From contig CAMHQP010000006.1 of NCBI GenBank assembly GCA_946187555.1, positions 1 through 56,977 of the forward strand: a DNA stretch of 56,977 bases, given 5' to 3'. The stretch comes from an uncultured Bacteroidales bacterium (GTDB lineage: Bacteria; Bacteroidota; Bacteroidia; Bacteroidales; Paludibacteraceae). This document shows positions 32,083 to 40,893 of this stretch, piece by piece; position 1 is the first letter of the stretch; every line of letters starts with the position of its first letter. A program made the position numbers and the translations under genes. The notes under the pieces are model-generated. The model searched no databases. It was not told the DNA's origin and worked only from the letters and a program-made list of their open reading frames with translations.

Positions 32083-33035
32083 AAAAGTACGCTTTAGGTA
32101 TCGATTTAGGTGGCACAGGCACCAAGTTCGGTTTGGTTAACGATGAAGGTAAAGTCCTTCGCAGTAATTCTATCCCCACCCAACAGTACCCGGATATTGA
32201 CGAGTATTGTGATGTGCTCTGTGCGGGTCTCAAACGTCTGGTAGAGGACGAAGGTATCTCGATGAGTGAGGTAGTGGGTGTCGGTTGCGGCGCTCCGAAT
32301 GCCAATTTCTATTCGGGTTGTATTGAGCAGGCACCGAATCTGCCGTGGAAGGGTGTTGTTCCTTTCGCTAAACTCATCAGCGAGCGCATGGGTGTTAAGT
32401 GTACGATCACGAACGACGCCAACGCTGCAGCTCAGGGCGAGATGATTTATGGTAGTGCTCGTGGTATGAAAAACTTCATCGTGATTACCTTGGGTACCGG
32501 TGTAGGTTCGGGTATCGTTATTGACGGTAAGTTGCTTTATGGTCACGATGGTTTTGCCGGTGAGTTAGGTCACTGCAAGATCGACCATAGTGGTAACGGT
32601 CGTCTCTGCGGTTGTGGTCAGAAGGGTTGTATTGAGGCCTATGCATCGGCAACGGGTGTGGCTCGTACCGCCAAAGAGATCGTGACGGCTACGACGCAGC
32701 CGACACTGCTACGCAATGTACCGGATATCAATAATATCACGAGTAAGGACGTGTTTGATGCAGCCGAGAAGGGTGATCTCGTAGCAAAGGAGATCTTCGA
32801 TTATACCGGTCATCTGCTGGGTGAGAAACTGGCTGACTACGTTCATTTCTCCAGCCCGGAGGCGATCATCCTCTTCGGTGGTCTGACCAAGTCCGGTCAC
32901 TGGATCATGGATCCGATCCGTGAGGCTTTGGACGCTAACCTGATGCCGATCTGGAAGGGTAAGATCCCTGTATCCATTTCGATCTTGAAAGATAGTGATG
33001 CCGCTATCTTAGGTGCATCTTCATTGGCTTGGTAA
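32079..33035 (+). CDS. ROK family sugar kinase (glucokinase-like)
   Basis: 318 residues. The ATP-binding motif GIDLGGTGTKFGLV (6-19), the LGTGVGSGIV loop, the sugar-binding GELGHCKIDH and the zinc-type motif CGCGQKGCIEAYAS are those of ROK kinases. It should phosphorylate glucose or a related sugar in the cytoplasm; the exact sugar is not determined. ATGA overlap with the peptidase, TAATG overlap with the deacetylase. Confidence 0.92.
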   Translation: MKKYALGIDLGGTGTKFGLVNDEGKVLRSNSIPTQQYPDIDEYCDVLCAGLKRLVEDEGISMSEVVGVGCGAPNANFYSGCIEQAPNLPWKGVVPFAKLISERMGVKCTITNDANAAAQGEMIYGSARGMKNFIVITLGTGVGSGIVIDGKLLYGHDGFAGELGHCKIDHSGNGRLCGCGQKGCIEAYASATGVARTAKEIVTATTQPTLLRNVPDINNITSKDVFDAAEKGDLVAKEIFDYTGHLLGEKLADYVHFSSPEAIILFGGLTKSGHWIMDPIREALDANLMPIWKGKIPVSISILKDSDAAILGASSLAW

Positions 33036-33652
33036 TGCTCAAGAATATATTGCAACGTCTGTACCCATGCGGCAAATGCCGCGTGGGGAAGGCAGTGTAC
33101 CTGACTTTTGATGACGGCCCGATACCTGAGGTGACCCCTAAGGTCTTGGCGATATTGGATAAGTACAAGGTGAAGGCCACTTTCTTTATGGTGGGGGAGA
33201 ACATCGACAAACATCCGGAGGTGTTCGAGCAGGTGGTTAAGGCCGGTCATGCCATTGGAAACCATACCTACAACCATATGAAGGGTTGGAAAGTGAGTAC
33301 AGCGGAGTATATCGAAAATGTTCAGAAGTGGGAAGATGCCTTTAGGAGGCATTGTACATTGGAAATTGGAAATTGTACATTGTTCCGTCCTCCCTATGGC
33401 CGGACGTGGGTTTGGCAGAGAAGGGCGGTGAAAAAGTTAGGGTATGAGATCTATCTATGGGACGTGTTGACGCGCGACTATAACCCGCGGCGCACACCCG
33501 AAGCGATGTTGCGTCAGATTCAGCGCTGTACACGCCCTGGTAGTATCATCAATTTCCATGACTCGATTAAGTCGAACGAACGGATGTTGGAAGTATTGCC
33601 AAAGGCCATTGAATGGTTGTTAGCAAATGGGTATGAACTTAAAACATTATAG
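33035..33652 (+). CDS. Polysaccharide deacetylase family protein (NodB domain)
   Basis: 205 residues from the ATG at 33035. The NodB motifs are TFDDGP (about 24-29), the metal-binding HTYNHMKGW, RPPYGR, WDVLTRDY and NFHDS. No signal peptide is evident. The enzyme removes acetyl groups from an N-acetylated sugar polymer. A five-unit heptamer array (33350-33384) encodes CTLEIGNCTLF between motifs 2 and 3, just before RPPYGR. The gene overlaps the downstream lipoprotein gene by 20-26 nt. Confidence 0.92.
   Translation: MLKNILQRLYPCGKCRVGKAVYLTFDDGPIPEVTPKVLAILDKYKVKATFFMVGENIDKHPEVFEQVVKAGHAIGNHTYNHMKGWKVSTAEYIENVQKWEDAFRRHCTLEIGNCTLFRPPYGRTWVWQRRAVKKLGYEIYLWDVLTRDYNPRRTPEAMLRQIQRCTRPGSIINFHDSIKSNERMLEVLPKAIEWLLANGYELKTL
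33350..33384. repeat. Heptamer array, MATTGKA x5 (in deacetylase gene)
   Basis: Five units sharing ATTG in strict phase, in frame in the NodB domain. Confidence 0.88.
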
Positions 33653-35444
33653 TCTTCTGTTGCTTGTCTTTGTGCTGGCAAGTTGTGCGAACAGAGGTAT
33701 CGGACCACAAGGTGGCCCGAGGGATTCTGTGCCGCCCGTACCGGTCAAATACGAACCCGAGATGGGTGCGTTGGAGTTCAAAGGCAATCGTATCGAGATC
33801 ACGTTCGACGAGTATATCCAGTTAGATAAACTAACGGAGAACCTCTTGATGTCCCCGCCGCAGAAGACCCCTCCGGAGGTCAAAGCCCGTGGAAAGAAAC
33901 TGGTTGTTCTATTGCAGGACACGCTTCGTGACAGTACGACCTATACGATCGATTTCGGAGACGCCGTATGTGACTTCCGTGAGAAAGTACCGTTGCGTAA
34001 TTACTCGTTCTATTTCTCTACGGGTTCTACCATTGATACGCTAGCCTATACCGGTTATGTGTACGACGCGATGAACCTTAATCCGCTGAATGGTATCTAT
34101 GTGGGTATTCACGAGGATAAAGAGGACAGCGCGTTCGTTACCAAGCAATTTGCCCGCGTGGCCAAGACGGATAGTGCCGGCTATTTCCGCATAGGAAATA
34201 TGAAGGAGGGTCTGTATCGCCTCTATGCGGTGGACGATATCAGCCACGACTACCGCTTGACTATCGGCGAAAGCCTGGCGTGGGCAGATGAAGAGATAGC
34301 GGGGAGTGTGGAGAGGTTACAGGTTACGGGTTACGGGTTACAGGATACGGTGGCACAAGACACTACGTTACCGGATACGGTAGTACAGGATGTTGCGTTA
34401 CCGGAAGGAGGAACATTGTTTTTGTTCCGAGAAGAGCAGCAACGGTTGTACTTACAACGTACGTTGCGCAAGGAGCAGCATCGTATACAGATCTTGTTTA
34501 GTTCGACGCCGGACAGTTTGCCGGAATTGCGGTTCTTAAACGACAGTCTGGACTTGAACTACGTCACCAAGTACTCGGAGAAGAAAGACACGGTGACTAT
34601 CTGGTTAGCAGATAGCATATCGATTGCACAGGACTCCCTTTTTATCGAGGCACGTTATCGCAGAACGGACAGTCTGTACCATTTGGAGTGGTTCACGGAT
34701 ACGCTGCGGGCTATCTGGCGTGCACCGAAACTATCGGCGAAGGCTAAGCAGGCACAGGATAGACAGAATCGAAACCGGCGCTTGGATCTGAAATCCAATG
34801 CCAGCGCGAAGTTCGAGATGTACGATACGCTTTATCTGGATTGTTTCACGCCTTTGGCAACTGTTGAGCGCGATTCGTTCCATCTGTACGAACGTATCGA
34901 CTCGATCACCCAACCGGTGCCGTTCAAGATCGCAGACTACGATACGCTGACCATGCGCTTGTATATATTGGCGAAACTAGAACCGGAAAAAAAATACGAG
35001 TTGGTAGTAGATAGCGGTGCGCTGCACGATATCTATGGCATCACGCATGTGAAGGGAACCTACGCGCTACAGGTGAAGACCCTGTCCGACTACTCGACGC
35101 TGCGCGTGAAGCTTAATCCATTCGTGCCCAAAGCCCGCATACAGGTGCTCAATAAGAATGATCAGGTTGTTCGTGAGTTACCGGCAGTACCCGAAGGCGC
35201 GTATTTTGAGTACCTGACGCCTGAGACTTATTATATGCGTTTGTATATCGACGAGAACGAAGACGGTAAATGGACAACGGGTAGTTGGGCTGAGAAACGC
35301 CAACCTGAACCGGTGTATTATTTCCCGGAGAAGATACAAACTAAGAGTAATTGGGATTTCGAGGAGGAATGGGATTACCAAGCCGTGGAGCAGACCAAAG
35401 CGAAACCGGCAGAGTTAGTTAAGGCTTCTTCCGCCAAGAAATAA
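33627..35444 (+). CDS. Ig-like (Big_5) domain lipoprotein
   Basis: 605 residues with lipobox LASC (C20, or C18 if the ATG at 33633 is used). After CANRGIGPQGGPRDSVPP comes a bacterial Ig-like domain (about 40-130; NRIEITFDEYIQLDKL, KKLVVLLQDTLRDSTTYTI), a layout common in Bacteroidota lipoproteins of unknown role. Residues about 228-262 (ERLQVTGYGLQDTVAQD) are encoded by a heptamer array at 34315-34349 with a degenerate extension. The 3' end converges on pnuC with a 26-nt overlap. It lies at the end of the peptidase/kinase operon. Confidence 0.85.
   Translation: MGMNLKHYSLLLLVFVLASCANRGIGPQGGPRDSVPPVPVKYEPEMGALEFKGNRIEITFDEYIQLDKLTENLLMSPPQKTPPEVKARGKKLVVLLQDTLRDSTTYTIDFGDAVCDFREKVPLRNYSFYFSTGSTIDTLAYTGYVYDAMNLNPLNGIYVGIHEDKEDSAFVTKQFARVAKTDSAGYFRIGNMKEGLYRLYAVDDISHDYRLTIGESLAWADEEIAGSVERLQVTGYGLQDTVAQDTTLPDTVVQDVALPEGGTLFLFREEQQRLYLQRTLRKEQHRIQILFSSTPDSLPELRFLNDSLDLNYVTKYSEKKDTVTIWLADSISIAQDSLFIEARYRRTDSLYHLEWFTDTLRAIWRAPKLSAKAKQAQDRQNRNRRLDLKSNASAKFEMYDTLYLDCFTPLATVERDSFHLYERIDSITQPVPFKIADYDTLTMRLYILAKLEPEKKYELVVDSGALHDIYGITHVKGTYALQVKTLSDYSTLRVKLNPFVPKARIQVLNKNDQVVRELPAVPEGAYFEYLTPETYYMRLYIDENEDGKWTTGSWAEKRQPEPVYYFPEKIQTKSNWDFEEEWDYQAVEQTKAKPAELVKASSAKK
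34315..34349. repeat. Heptamer array, GGTTACR x5 (in Ig-like lipoprotein gene)
   Basis: Four near-perfect units and GGATACG, in frame (LQVTGYGLQDT). A degenerate extension with GTTACCGGA runs to about 34407. Confidence 0.9.
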
Positions 35445-35994
35445 TGCCGTAGATACAGTTCGCGCACCAGATGGTGTACTGCGTGACCATGAACCAATCG
35501 CCGGCACGCACCCAGAGGATAATACTCAATATATCCACGGCGAGCCAAATGAACCAATGCTCGCGATAGACGAGAATCATCAGTACCTGCGCCACGAGTG
35601 CAGGTACTGTTGTAAATGCGTCTAAGTAGGGCTGCGTATCATCGGTCAACGCGGCAAGTCCCCAGCCGACAAGCCATGAACCAAGTAGGGTAGTGATGGC
35701 AATGAGCACGATCACGGAGGGTTGCAGACTGCGGGGTTCCACTTTCTTTTTTCCGCTTTCCTCTTTCAAGCGTTCACGCCACACAAACACCCCGTACACC
35801 ATCGTGCCGAAGTAATAGGCATTGATAGCCATCTCTCCGTAGAAACGTTGTGTCCAACAGAGATAGGTATAGGTGAATACTTGTGCAAAACCGAAGGCGA
35901 AGGTGAGGATGTTTCGCCTGGAAGCCAGCACAACGGAACAGATGCCGAGACAGCAACTGATCAGCGATAACCATGTGATCGGGGAATCATTCAC
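35419..35994 (-). CDS. pnuC: Nicotinamide riboside/mononucleotide transporter PnuC
   Basis: 191 residues with about seven transmembrane helices. Family sequences include RNILTFAFGFAQVFTYTYL and, near the end, WFIWLAVDILSIILWVRAGDW. It takes up nicotinamide riboside for NAD synthesis. The start is GTG 35994, overlapping the DUF4837 stop (GTGA). No riboswitch is seen, since the gene is second in its operon. Confidence 0.92.
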   Translation of the reverse strand: MNDSPITWLSLISCCLGICSVVLASRRNILTFAFGFAQVFTYTYLCWTQRFYGEMAINAYYFGTMVYGVFVWRERLKEESGKKKVEPRSLQPSVIVLIAITTLLGSWLVGWGLAALTDDTQPYLDAFTTVPALVAQVLMILVYREHWFIWLAVDILSIILWVRAGDWFMVTQYTIWCANCIYGIISWRKKP

Positions 35995-37007
35995 CGTTCA
36001 TTCGGCATTTGGAGCGTATAGAGGATGGCTTCCATCTGGCGCGTTGCATTGCGTTTCTTCTGGCCGGGGGCATAGAGGAATGCTTCGGTGGTAACGACAC
36101 GACCATTGACCTGATCGAGTCGTGTGAGGCTAACGAACGGTCCTCCCATGGCTTCGCCATCGAGGATCTTCCATAAACCGCGTGTCTCGAGGGCATAGAA
36201 ACCGCCTACCGTATCCCGGAGTGCAGGCACAGAACGGGTCACCGGCGGGAAATGTTTGTATTCAGTGCCCATATGACTGCCGGGCACTTGTGCCGAGACG
36301 AGTTGACCCATTACGGTATTGCGCATGGCAATGATCGAATCGTTGGAGAACTGTTCCTGCGCTGTGTACGGATAACTATAGACGAGGATATCCTTGCGCA
36401 TCGGGCCTTTGTTATTGCAGCACCAGAGGACAGCTACGCTGTCATTGGATATTGGTAATTGGACATTGGATATTGTTATATAGTCCTCGGGAATGAGCAT
36501 GTCGTAGCCCTGTTGGTTGAGTATCGCGCGTGCGTCCTTATTGGTATTCGCGCGATAGAAAGTGATCTGGCGTGCCAATTCTTCCTGAACGAACCACTCG
36601 CGGATGGAGGCTCCGTGCTCTGTCCAATAGGCGAGGAATGCCTCATCGCTCGGTGCCTGAATTCGTAGCATGGCTTGCGGTTTTGACCATACATCGCGTG
36701 AACGAACAGCTTTTACAAACGTGTATTTGGAGGGGTTGACGTCAATGAGCAGGATGTTTCTGGTGGCCTTGAAGAGGTCATCGAATTGCGCCGGCGTTAC
36801 ATGTGTGGTGGTGAAATACGCCTCCATCTGGGGCAGTCCGTACATGTCGGCACCCATCGTGTCGCAGACGGCAGCTTTGACAGCGGTATCGCTGATGATG
36901 AGACATTCGTAGATAGAACCTGTGGCGGAAGTGAGCAAGCGATCGTTACCTTTTCCGCAACCAAGAAGCAACACGGCGCTCAGCGCCAAATACATTATTT
37001 TTTTCAT
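35991..37007 (-). CDS. DUF4837 family lipoprotein
   Basis: 338 residues from the ATG at 37007, which starts a lipoprotein signal with lipobox LLGC (C17); an in-frame ATG 24 nt upstream lies in the promoter region. The rest resembles DUF4837, a family found in Bacteroidota: LLTSATGSIYECLIISD, a conserved MGADMYGLPQMEAYF, and ETRGLWKILDGEAMGGPF. Function is unknown. A five-unit heptamer array (36443-36477) encodes SNVQLPISNDS. It is cotranscribed with pnuC and divergent from the AraC-type gene. Confidence 0.88.
   Translation of the reverse strand: MKKIMYLALSAVLLLGCGKGNDRLLTSATGSIYECLIISDTAVKAAVCDTMGADMYGLPQMEAYFTTTHVTPAQFDDLFKATRNILLIDVNPSKYTFVKAVRSRDVWSKPQAMLRIQAPSDEAFLAYWTEHGASIREWFVQEELARQITFYRANTNKDARAILNQQGYDMLIPEDYITISNVQLPISNDSVAVLWCCNNKGPMRKDILVYSYPYTAQEQFSNDSIIAMRNTVMGQLVSAQVPGSHMGTEYKHFPPVTRSVPALRDTVGGFYALETRGLWKILDGEAMGGPFVSLTRLDQVNGRVVTTEAFLYAPGQKKRNATRQMEAILYTLQMPNER
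36443..36477. repeat. Heptamer array, NATTGGA x5 (in DUF4837 gene)
   Basis: Five units sharing ATTG, in frame on the opposite strand (SNVQLPISNDS). Confidence 0.88.
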
Positions 37008-37028
37008 GATAACAATTATTTTGCGGTG

Positions 37029-37059
37029 CAAAATTACAAAAAAAGCGCGAAATTAACAA
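37029..37059 (-). promoter_or_regulatory. DUF4837-pnuC promoter
   Basis: Minus strand: -33 TTG (37059-37057), 20-nt spacer, -7 TAATTTTG (37036-37029). The -33 lies 16 bp from that of the divergent AraC-type gene. Confidence 0.7.
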
Positions 37060-37075
37060 ATTTATTCGTAAAAAT

Positions 37076-37106
37076 TTGCACAATTAGAAAAAAAAAACTA
37101 CCTTTG
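37076..37106 (+). promoter_or_regulatory. Promoter of the AraC-type regulator
   Basis: The -33 TTG (37076-37078), a 20-nt spacer and -7 TACCTTTG (37099-37106), 24 nt before the ATG at 37131. Confidence 0.78.
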
Positions 37107-37130
37107 CGCCGAATTTTAATCCATACTTCC

Positions 37131-37997
37131 ATGACATTATCAACAGATTACTTATTTATTACGGACGAGTGCGAAGGTTTTCGTGAATGCCGCGAGACGC
37201 GTACTACGTCCACGACGACGATGACCGTTCTCTTGTGTGAGGATGGGTTCATTGATGTGTATTACCACGGTGCGATGCTCCGTATTAACAAGGGCGAGAT
37301 GTTCGTGCGTATCCCGGATTTCCGTTATGCGTTAGGCCCGTACGAGATGAGTCCGGACTTTGCTCTCAAGCAAGTGACGGTTGATGCCGGTGTGTTTGAC
37401 CAGATTATGTACGAGCACATGCGTATTGAGCCGAACTGGTACCCTAAGCAGGAGTATATCAAGGAGCACCCGACTTTTGTGTTGAGTGAAGCCAGCAAGG
37501 AATTTTTCTATACCTATTATCACTTGCTGACGCTCCAGTTGCAGGATACGCAAACGGCTTATCGTTCGCAGATTCTAAAGCTTATTGCGCGTGGAGCTAC
37601 GATGGAGATGCTCAATTATCTGGATAAATTGGCAGTTGTAGATCCGAATATAATAGATCGTAAGGCGACCAACGCAAGCGACTACACGTTCTATGAGTTC
37701 ATGTGTCTGCTTCAGAAACATCCGCACGAACGCGAGGTTCAATGGTACGCCAAGCAGTTGGGTATTACGCCGAAGTATCTCTCGGAGATATGCCGTGACC
37801 GTAGCGGTAAAGCCGCGGGTGAATGGATAGCTGACATAACGATCGCAGAGTTGAAATACTACCTGCGTTCCACCACCTTACCGATCCATGAGATCGCGCA
37901 GGTGATGGAATTTCCGAATGCCAGCTTCTTCTGTCAGTACACGAAGAAACACACGGGTCAAACCCCGAATCATTTCCGCAGGGCAAGAGCCAATTAA
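37131..37997 (+). CDS. AraC family transcriptional regulator
   Basis: 288 residues from the ATG at 37131, which follows a good promoter. The N-terminal half looks like a small cupin-like sensing domain ([23 protein letters not shown]). The C-terminal half has two helix-turn-helix units of the AraC type: [19 protein letters not shown] (about 205-223) and [20 protein letters not shown] (about 255-274), ending [13 protein letters not shown]. The target genes are unknown; the divergent DUF4837-pnuC operon is the closest candidate. It converges on glyA with a 4-nt overlap. Confidence 0.92.
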   Translation: MTLSTDYLFITDECEGFRECRETRTTSTTTMTVLLCEDGFIDVYYHGAMLRINKGEMFVRIPDFRYALGPYEMSPDFALKQVTVDAGVFDQIMYEHMRIEPNWYPKQEYIKEHPTFVLSEASKEFFYTYYHLLTLQLQDTQTAYRSQILKLIARGATMEMLNYLDKLAVVDPNIIDRKATNASDYTFYEFMCLLQKHPHEREVQWYAKQLGITPKYLSEICRDRSGKAAGEWIADITIAELKYYLRSTTLPIHEIAQVMEFPNASFFCQYTKKHTGQTPNHFRRARAN

Positions 37998-39271
37998 GCG
38001 AAGAGCGGGTGCTGAATCATCTCTTTGTTAACTACCTCGCGAACGGAAGCTATCGTGCTTTCACTCGCGGGGTTTTGTAATACCGTGTCGATCAGTTCAA
38101 CGATCCACGGCATTTGGTCTTCTTTGAGTCCGCGGGTGGTGATGGCGGGTGTACCGAAGCGGAGTCCAGATGTCTGGAAAGCAGAACGGCTATCGAAAGG
38201 CACCATGTTCTTGTTCGTTGTGATGTCGGCTGCGACGAGTGCCTGCTCGGCCACCTTACCGGTGAGGTCAGGGAATTTGGTACGCAGGTCGATGAGCATG
38301 GAGTGGTTGTCCGTACCACCGGAGATCACTTTGTAGCCTTTGTCCATGAAGGCTTGTGCCATGACGGCTGCGTTGAGTTTCACTTGTTTCTGATAGGTCT
38401 TGAATTCGTCCGTGAGGGCTTCGCCGAAGGCGACTGCTTTGGCTGCAATCACATGCTCAAGCGGGCCACCTTGTGTGCCCGGGAAAACAGCGGAGTCGAT
38501 GAGTGCGGACATTTTCTTAATCTCACCTTTGGGCGTTGTTTTGCCCCAAGGATTGTCGAAATCTTTGCCCATGAGGATGATGCCGCCGCGCGGACCACGG
38601 AGGGTCTTGTGGGTAGTAGAGGTGACGATATGCGCGTAATTGAGCGGGTTTTCGAGGAGCCCGGCCGCAATGAGTCCGGCGGGGTGAGCCATATCGACCA
38701 TGAAGATCGCGCCTATCTCATCCGCTACGCGGCGTATACGCGCGTAATCCCACTCGCGGCTGTACGCGCTCGCGCCTGCGATAATTAATTTAGGTTTATG
38801 CGTGCGCGCTTTGAGTTCCAAATCATCGTAATTCACGCGCCCCGTTGCTTCATCGAGGTCGTAGCCGATGGCGTTGAACATGAGGCCGGAGAAGTTAACA
38901 GCAGAACCGTGGCTGAGGTGACCGCCATGACTGAGGTTGAGTCCCATGAAGGTGTCACCGGCTTTGAGGCAGGTCATGAATACCGCCATGTTGGCTTGTG
39001 CTCCAGAGTGGGGTTGTACGTTCACGTACTCGGCGTTATAGAGTTTTTTGAGTCGATTGCGGGCGATGTCCTCTGCGATATCCACGATCTCACAACCGCC
39101 GTAATACCGGTGTCCGGGGTATCCCTCAGCATATTTATTGGTCAGAACGCTTCCCATGGCCTCCATGACTTGGTCGGAGACGAAGTTCTCGCTGGCGATG
39201 AGTTCAATACCTTTCGTTTGGCGTTCGCGCTCGCGGCGGATGACGTCAAAAATCTCTGTGTCTCTATTCAT
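37994..39271 (-). CDS. glyA: Serine hydroxymethyltransferase
   Basis: 425 residues; PLP enzyme converting serine and tetrahydrofolate to glycine and 5,10-methylene-THF. The PLP-lysine motif [14 protein letters not shown] and [13 protein letters not shown] near the N-terminus are diagnostic. Length is normal. It is transcribed alone from the promoter at 39297-39327. Confidence 0.98.
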   Translation of the reverse strand: MNRDTEIFDVIRRERERQTKGIELIASENFVSDQVMEAMGSVLTNKYAEGYPGHRYYGGCEIVDIAEDIARNRLKKLYNAEYVNVQPHSGAQANMAVFMTCLKAGDTFMGLNLSHGGHLSHGSAVNFSGLMFNAIGYDLDEATGRVNYDDLELKARTHKPKLIIAGASAYSREWDYARIRRVADEIGAIFMVDMAHPAGLIAAGLLENPLNYAHIVTSTTHKTLRGPRGGIILMGKDFDNPWGKTTPKGEIKKMSALIDSAVFPGTQGGPLEHVIAAKAVAFGEALTDEFKTYQKQVKLNAAVMAQAFMDKGYKVISGGTDNHSMLIDLRTKFPDLTGKVAEQALVAADITTNKNMVPFDSRSAFQTSGLRFGTPAITTRGLKEDQMPWIVELIDTVLQNPASESTIASVREVVNKEMIQHPLFA

Positions 39272-39296
39272 AATTTGTGTTTTTAATTTGCGACTG

Positions 39297-39327
39297 CAAA
39301 TTTACGAAAAAAAATTGATATGTGCAA
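39297..39327 (-). promoter_or_regulatory. glyA promoter
   Basis: Minus strand: -33 TTG (39327-39325), 20-nt spacer, -7 TAAATTTG (39304-39297), 25 nt before the ATG. Confidence 0.75.
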
Positions 39328-39396
39328 GTTTTTGTGCATATTTTGCAAAGTAGAGTTAGCAAAATAGGGAAAAAAGTACAAAATATGCAGAATTTT

Positions 39397-39427
39397 TTGG
39401 TAAATTGGTGAAAATGTATTAACTTTG
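39397..39427 (+). promoter_or_regulatory. Promoter of the acidic-tail lipoprotein
   Basis: The -33 TTG (39397-39399), a 20-nt spacer and -7 TAACTTTG (39420-39427). A leader of about 70 nt, very AT-rich and A-rich before the ATG, fits a strongly translated Bacteroidota gene. Confidence 0.72.
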
Positions 39428-39502
39428 CCAAGTTTTTGTGGCAAAGCAAAACAACAATTGTTAAAAATAACGTTATTATTAACAAAAAAAATTAAATTTA
39501 TT

Positions 39503-40381
39503 ATGAAGAAATTATTTTATTTGTTCGCAGTAGCCGTTGTAGCTATTAGCTTGGCTTCCTGCAACAAGAAGGATGAGCCTGCAAGCAAAGACTTCACGAT
39601 CACAGTTAGCGACGTTACCGCTACTTCTGCTCACGTGAAAATTACTCCGTCCAAGGAGGACGCTTTCTATTATGCAGGTGTTGTATCTCAGGAAGGTCTT
39701 GACTACTACAAGATGACGATTGAGGAGTACGCACAAGACGACATGGATTACTATTCGAGTAACGGTGCTTCTTTTGCTAATCTCGCGCAAAGCGGTGAGT
39801 TTGAGGGTGATGTAGAACTTAAGCCGGAGACCAAGTACTATGCGTATGCTTTCTACTTCAACAAGAACTGGGAGATCCTCAGCGATGTTGCTTATGTAAC
39901 GTTCACTACTCCGAAACTGGAGATCACCGAGACCATTGACCTTGCTTTGGCAGGTGCAGAGGTAACTTGGGATTTTTATGCAAATTATGGTCTTGGTGTT
40001 CTTGATCTGAGCACTGCTTTTGATGAAGCTAAGGGCTTGGGTGTTAACCTCAGCCTCTTGGGAGAAACAGCTAACGGCACCTTCACAGAGAACGATTTCT
40101 ATGAGCCTTATGCTGATTATGGTTACTATAGCAACTGCATCTATGATGCTAACAAAAACATCGTTGCTCTCCCTGTCCTCGCACAGATTAGCGGTGCATT
40201 CAATGCTGACTCTACCGTTTATACCTATGGCGGTTATGTAGTTGATGATGGCGGTGTTAAGTACACGTTCAACAACGTTCAGGCTACTCCTCCTGCTGAG
40301 GAAGAAGGCGGAGAAGGTGAAGGTGGTGAAGGCGCTGCTGTTCCTGCAAAGAAATTTGCTCGCAAGCTTTTGAAGAAGTAA
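39503..40381 (+). CDS. Lipoprotein with an acidic-glycine tail, function unknown
   Basis: 292 residues from the ATG at 39503, with lipobox SLASC (C20) followed by NKKDEP. Residues 30-150 read like a fibronectin-III-type fold (DFTITVSDVTATSAHVKITP, ELKPETKYYAYAFYF). The C-terminal 35 residues are Glu/Gly-rich and then Lys-rich (EGGEGEGGEGA ... KKFARKLLKK). The open frame continues 78 nt upstream but covers the promoter. A strong terminator follows. It is transcribed alone; codons look biased towards those of highly expressed genes (inference). Confidence 0.82.
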   Translation: MKKLFYLFAVAVVAISLASCNKKDEPASKDFTITVSDVTATSAHVKITPSKEDAFYYAGVVSQEGLDYYKMTIEEYAQDDMDYYSSNGASFANLAQSGEFEGDVELKPETKYYAYAFYFNKNWEILSDVAYVTFTTPKLEITETIDLALAGAEVTWDFYANYGLGVLDLSTAFDEAKGLGVNLSLLGETANGTFTENDFYEPYADYGYYSNCIYDANKNIVALPVLAQISGAFNADSTVYTYGGYVVDDGGVKYTFNNVQATPPAEEEGGEGEGGEGAAVPAKKFARKLLKK

Positions 40382-40401
40382 TTTTGGAATTGCGAATTTC
40401 T

Positions 40402-40430
40402 AAAACAGTCACTTCGGTGGCTGTTTTTTT
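40402..40430 (+). terminator. Terminator of the acidic-tail lipoprotein gene
   Basis: The stem AAAACAGTCAC (40402-40412) / GTGGCTGTTTT (40417-40427), with one G-T pair and a stable TTCG loop, is followed by a T-run to 40430. Confidence 0.9.
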
Positions 40431-40468
40431 GTGCGCAATTTTTGAGGGCTTGTTTGCGGATACAAAAA

Positions 40469-40534
40469 TCACCTACTAATCACCTACTAATTACCTACTA
40501 ATCACCTACTAAACACCTACTAATATCCTACTAA
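40469..40534. repeat. Six-copy 11-nt tandem array
   Basis: Six contiguous 11-nt units with consensus TCACCTACTAA; the core CCTACTAA is invariant and only the first three positions vary. A seventh, broken unit follows. The 11-nt spacing keeps all copies on nearly one face of the helix. It sits between a terminator and the nrdD promoter. Confidence 0.95.
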
Positions 40535-40763
40535 ACATACTACAGGGCGTTTGCCGGGTTTTGGAGGAGTGAGAAGGGGGATGGAAAGGGAATGTTAAAA
40601 ATCATTAAAATTTACAAAAAAGCAAACGGGTGTTGTTGATAACTTTTTTATTTTGGAAAACTTTTTGAATTTTTAAAAAATGTAAAGTATTGAAATGTAA
40701 TGAATTGGTAAAAAGTTTTGGACAACTTTAAAAAATTGTTAATAAATTTTCTTGCCAAAAAAT

Positions 40764-40794
40764 TTGCACAATTCAAAAATTTATTGTAATTTTG
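40764..40794 (+). promoter_or_regulatory. nrdD-nrdG promoter
   Basis: The -33 TTG (40764-40766), a 20-nt spacer and -7 TAATTTTG (40787-40794). The transcript would carry a leader of about 95 nt, longer than for other genes here, with a small hairpin CTGAT/ATCAG near 40845-40860. Confidence 0.7.
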
Positions 40795-40893
40795 CAACGT
40801 TTTTCGACCTAATATCATTTATAGGAGAAAAAAACATAAAAAACACTGATCAATAATCAGCAAAAACACAAAAAATATTTTATACACTATATT

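Larger units (their letters stand above)
40382..40893. other. Gene-free region before nrdD
   Basis: The 512 nt hold a terminator (40402-40430), an 11-nt tandem array (40469-40534), about 230 nt of AT-rich sequence with no recognisable gene, the nrdD promoter (40764-40794) and a leader of about 95 nt. No ORF or RNA family is recognised. I looked for paired NrdR boxes and for a cobalamin riboswitch and saw neither. Confidence 0.6.

Noticed and set aside
35437..35450. Terminator between the Ig-like lipoprotein gene and pnuC
   Set aside because: The genes overlap tail to tail and no hairpin with a T-run is visible.
40469..40534. CRISPR array
   Set aside because: The repeats are contiguous 11-nt units without spacers and no cas genes are present.
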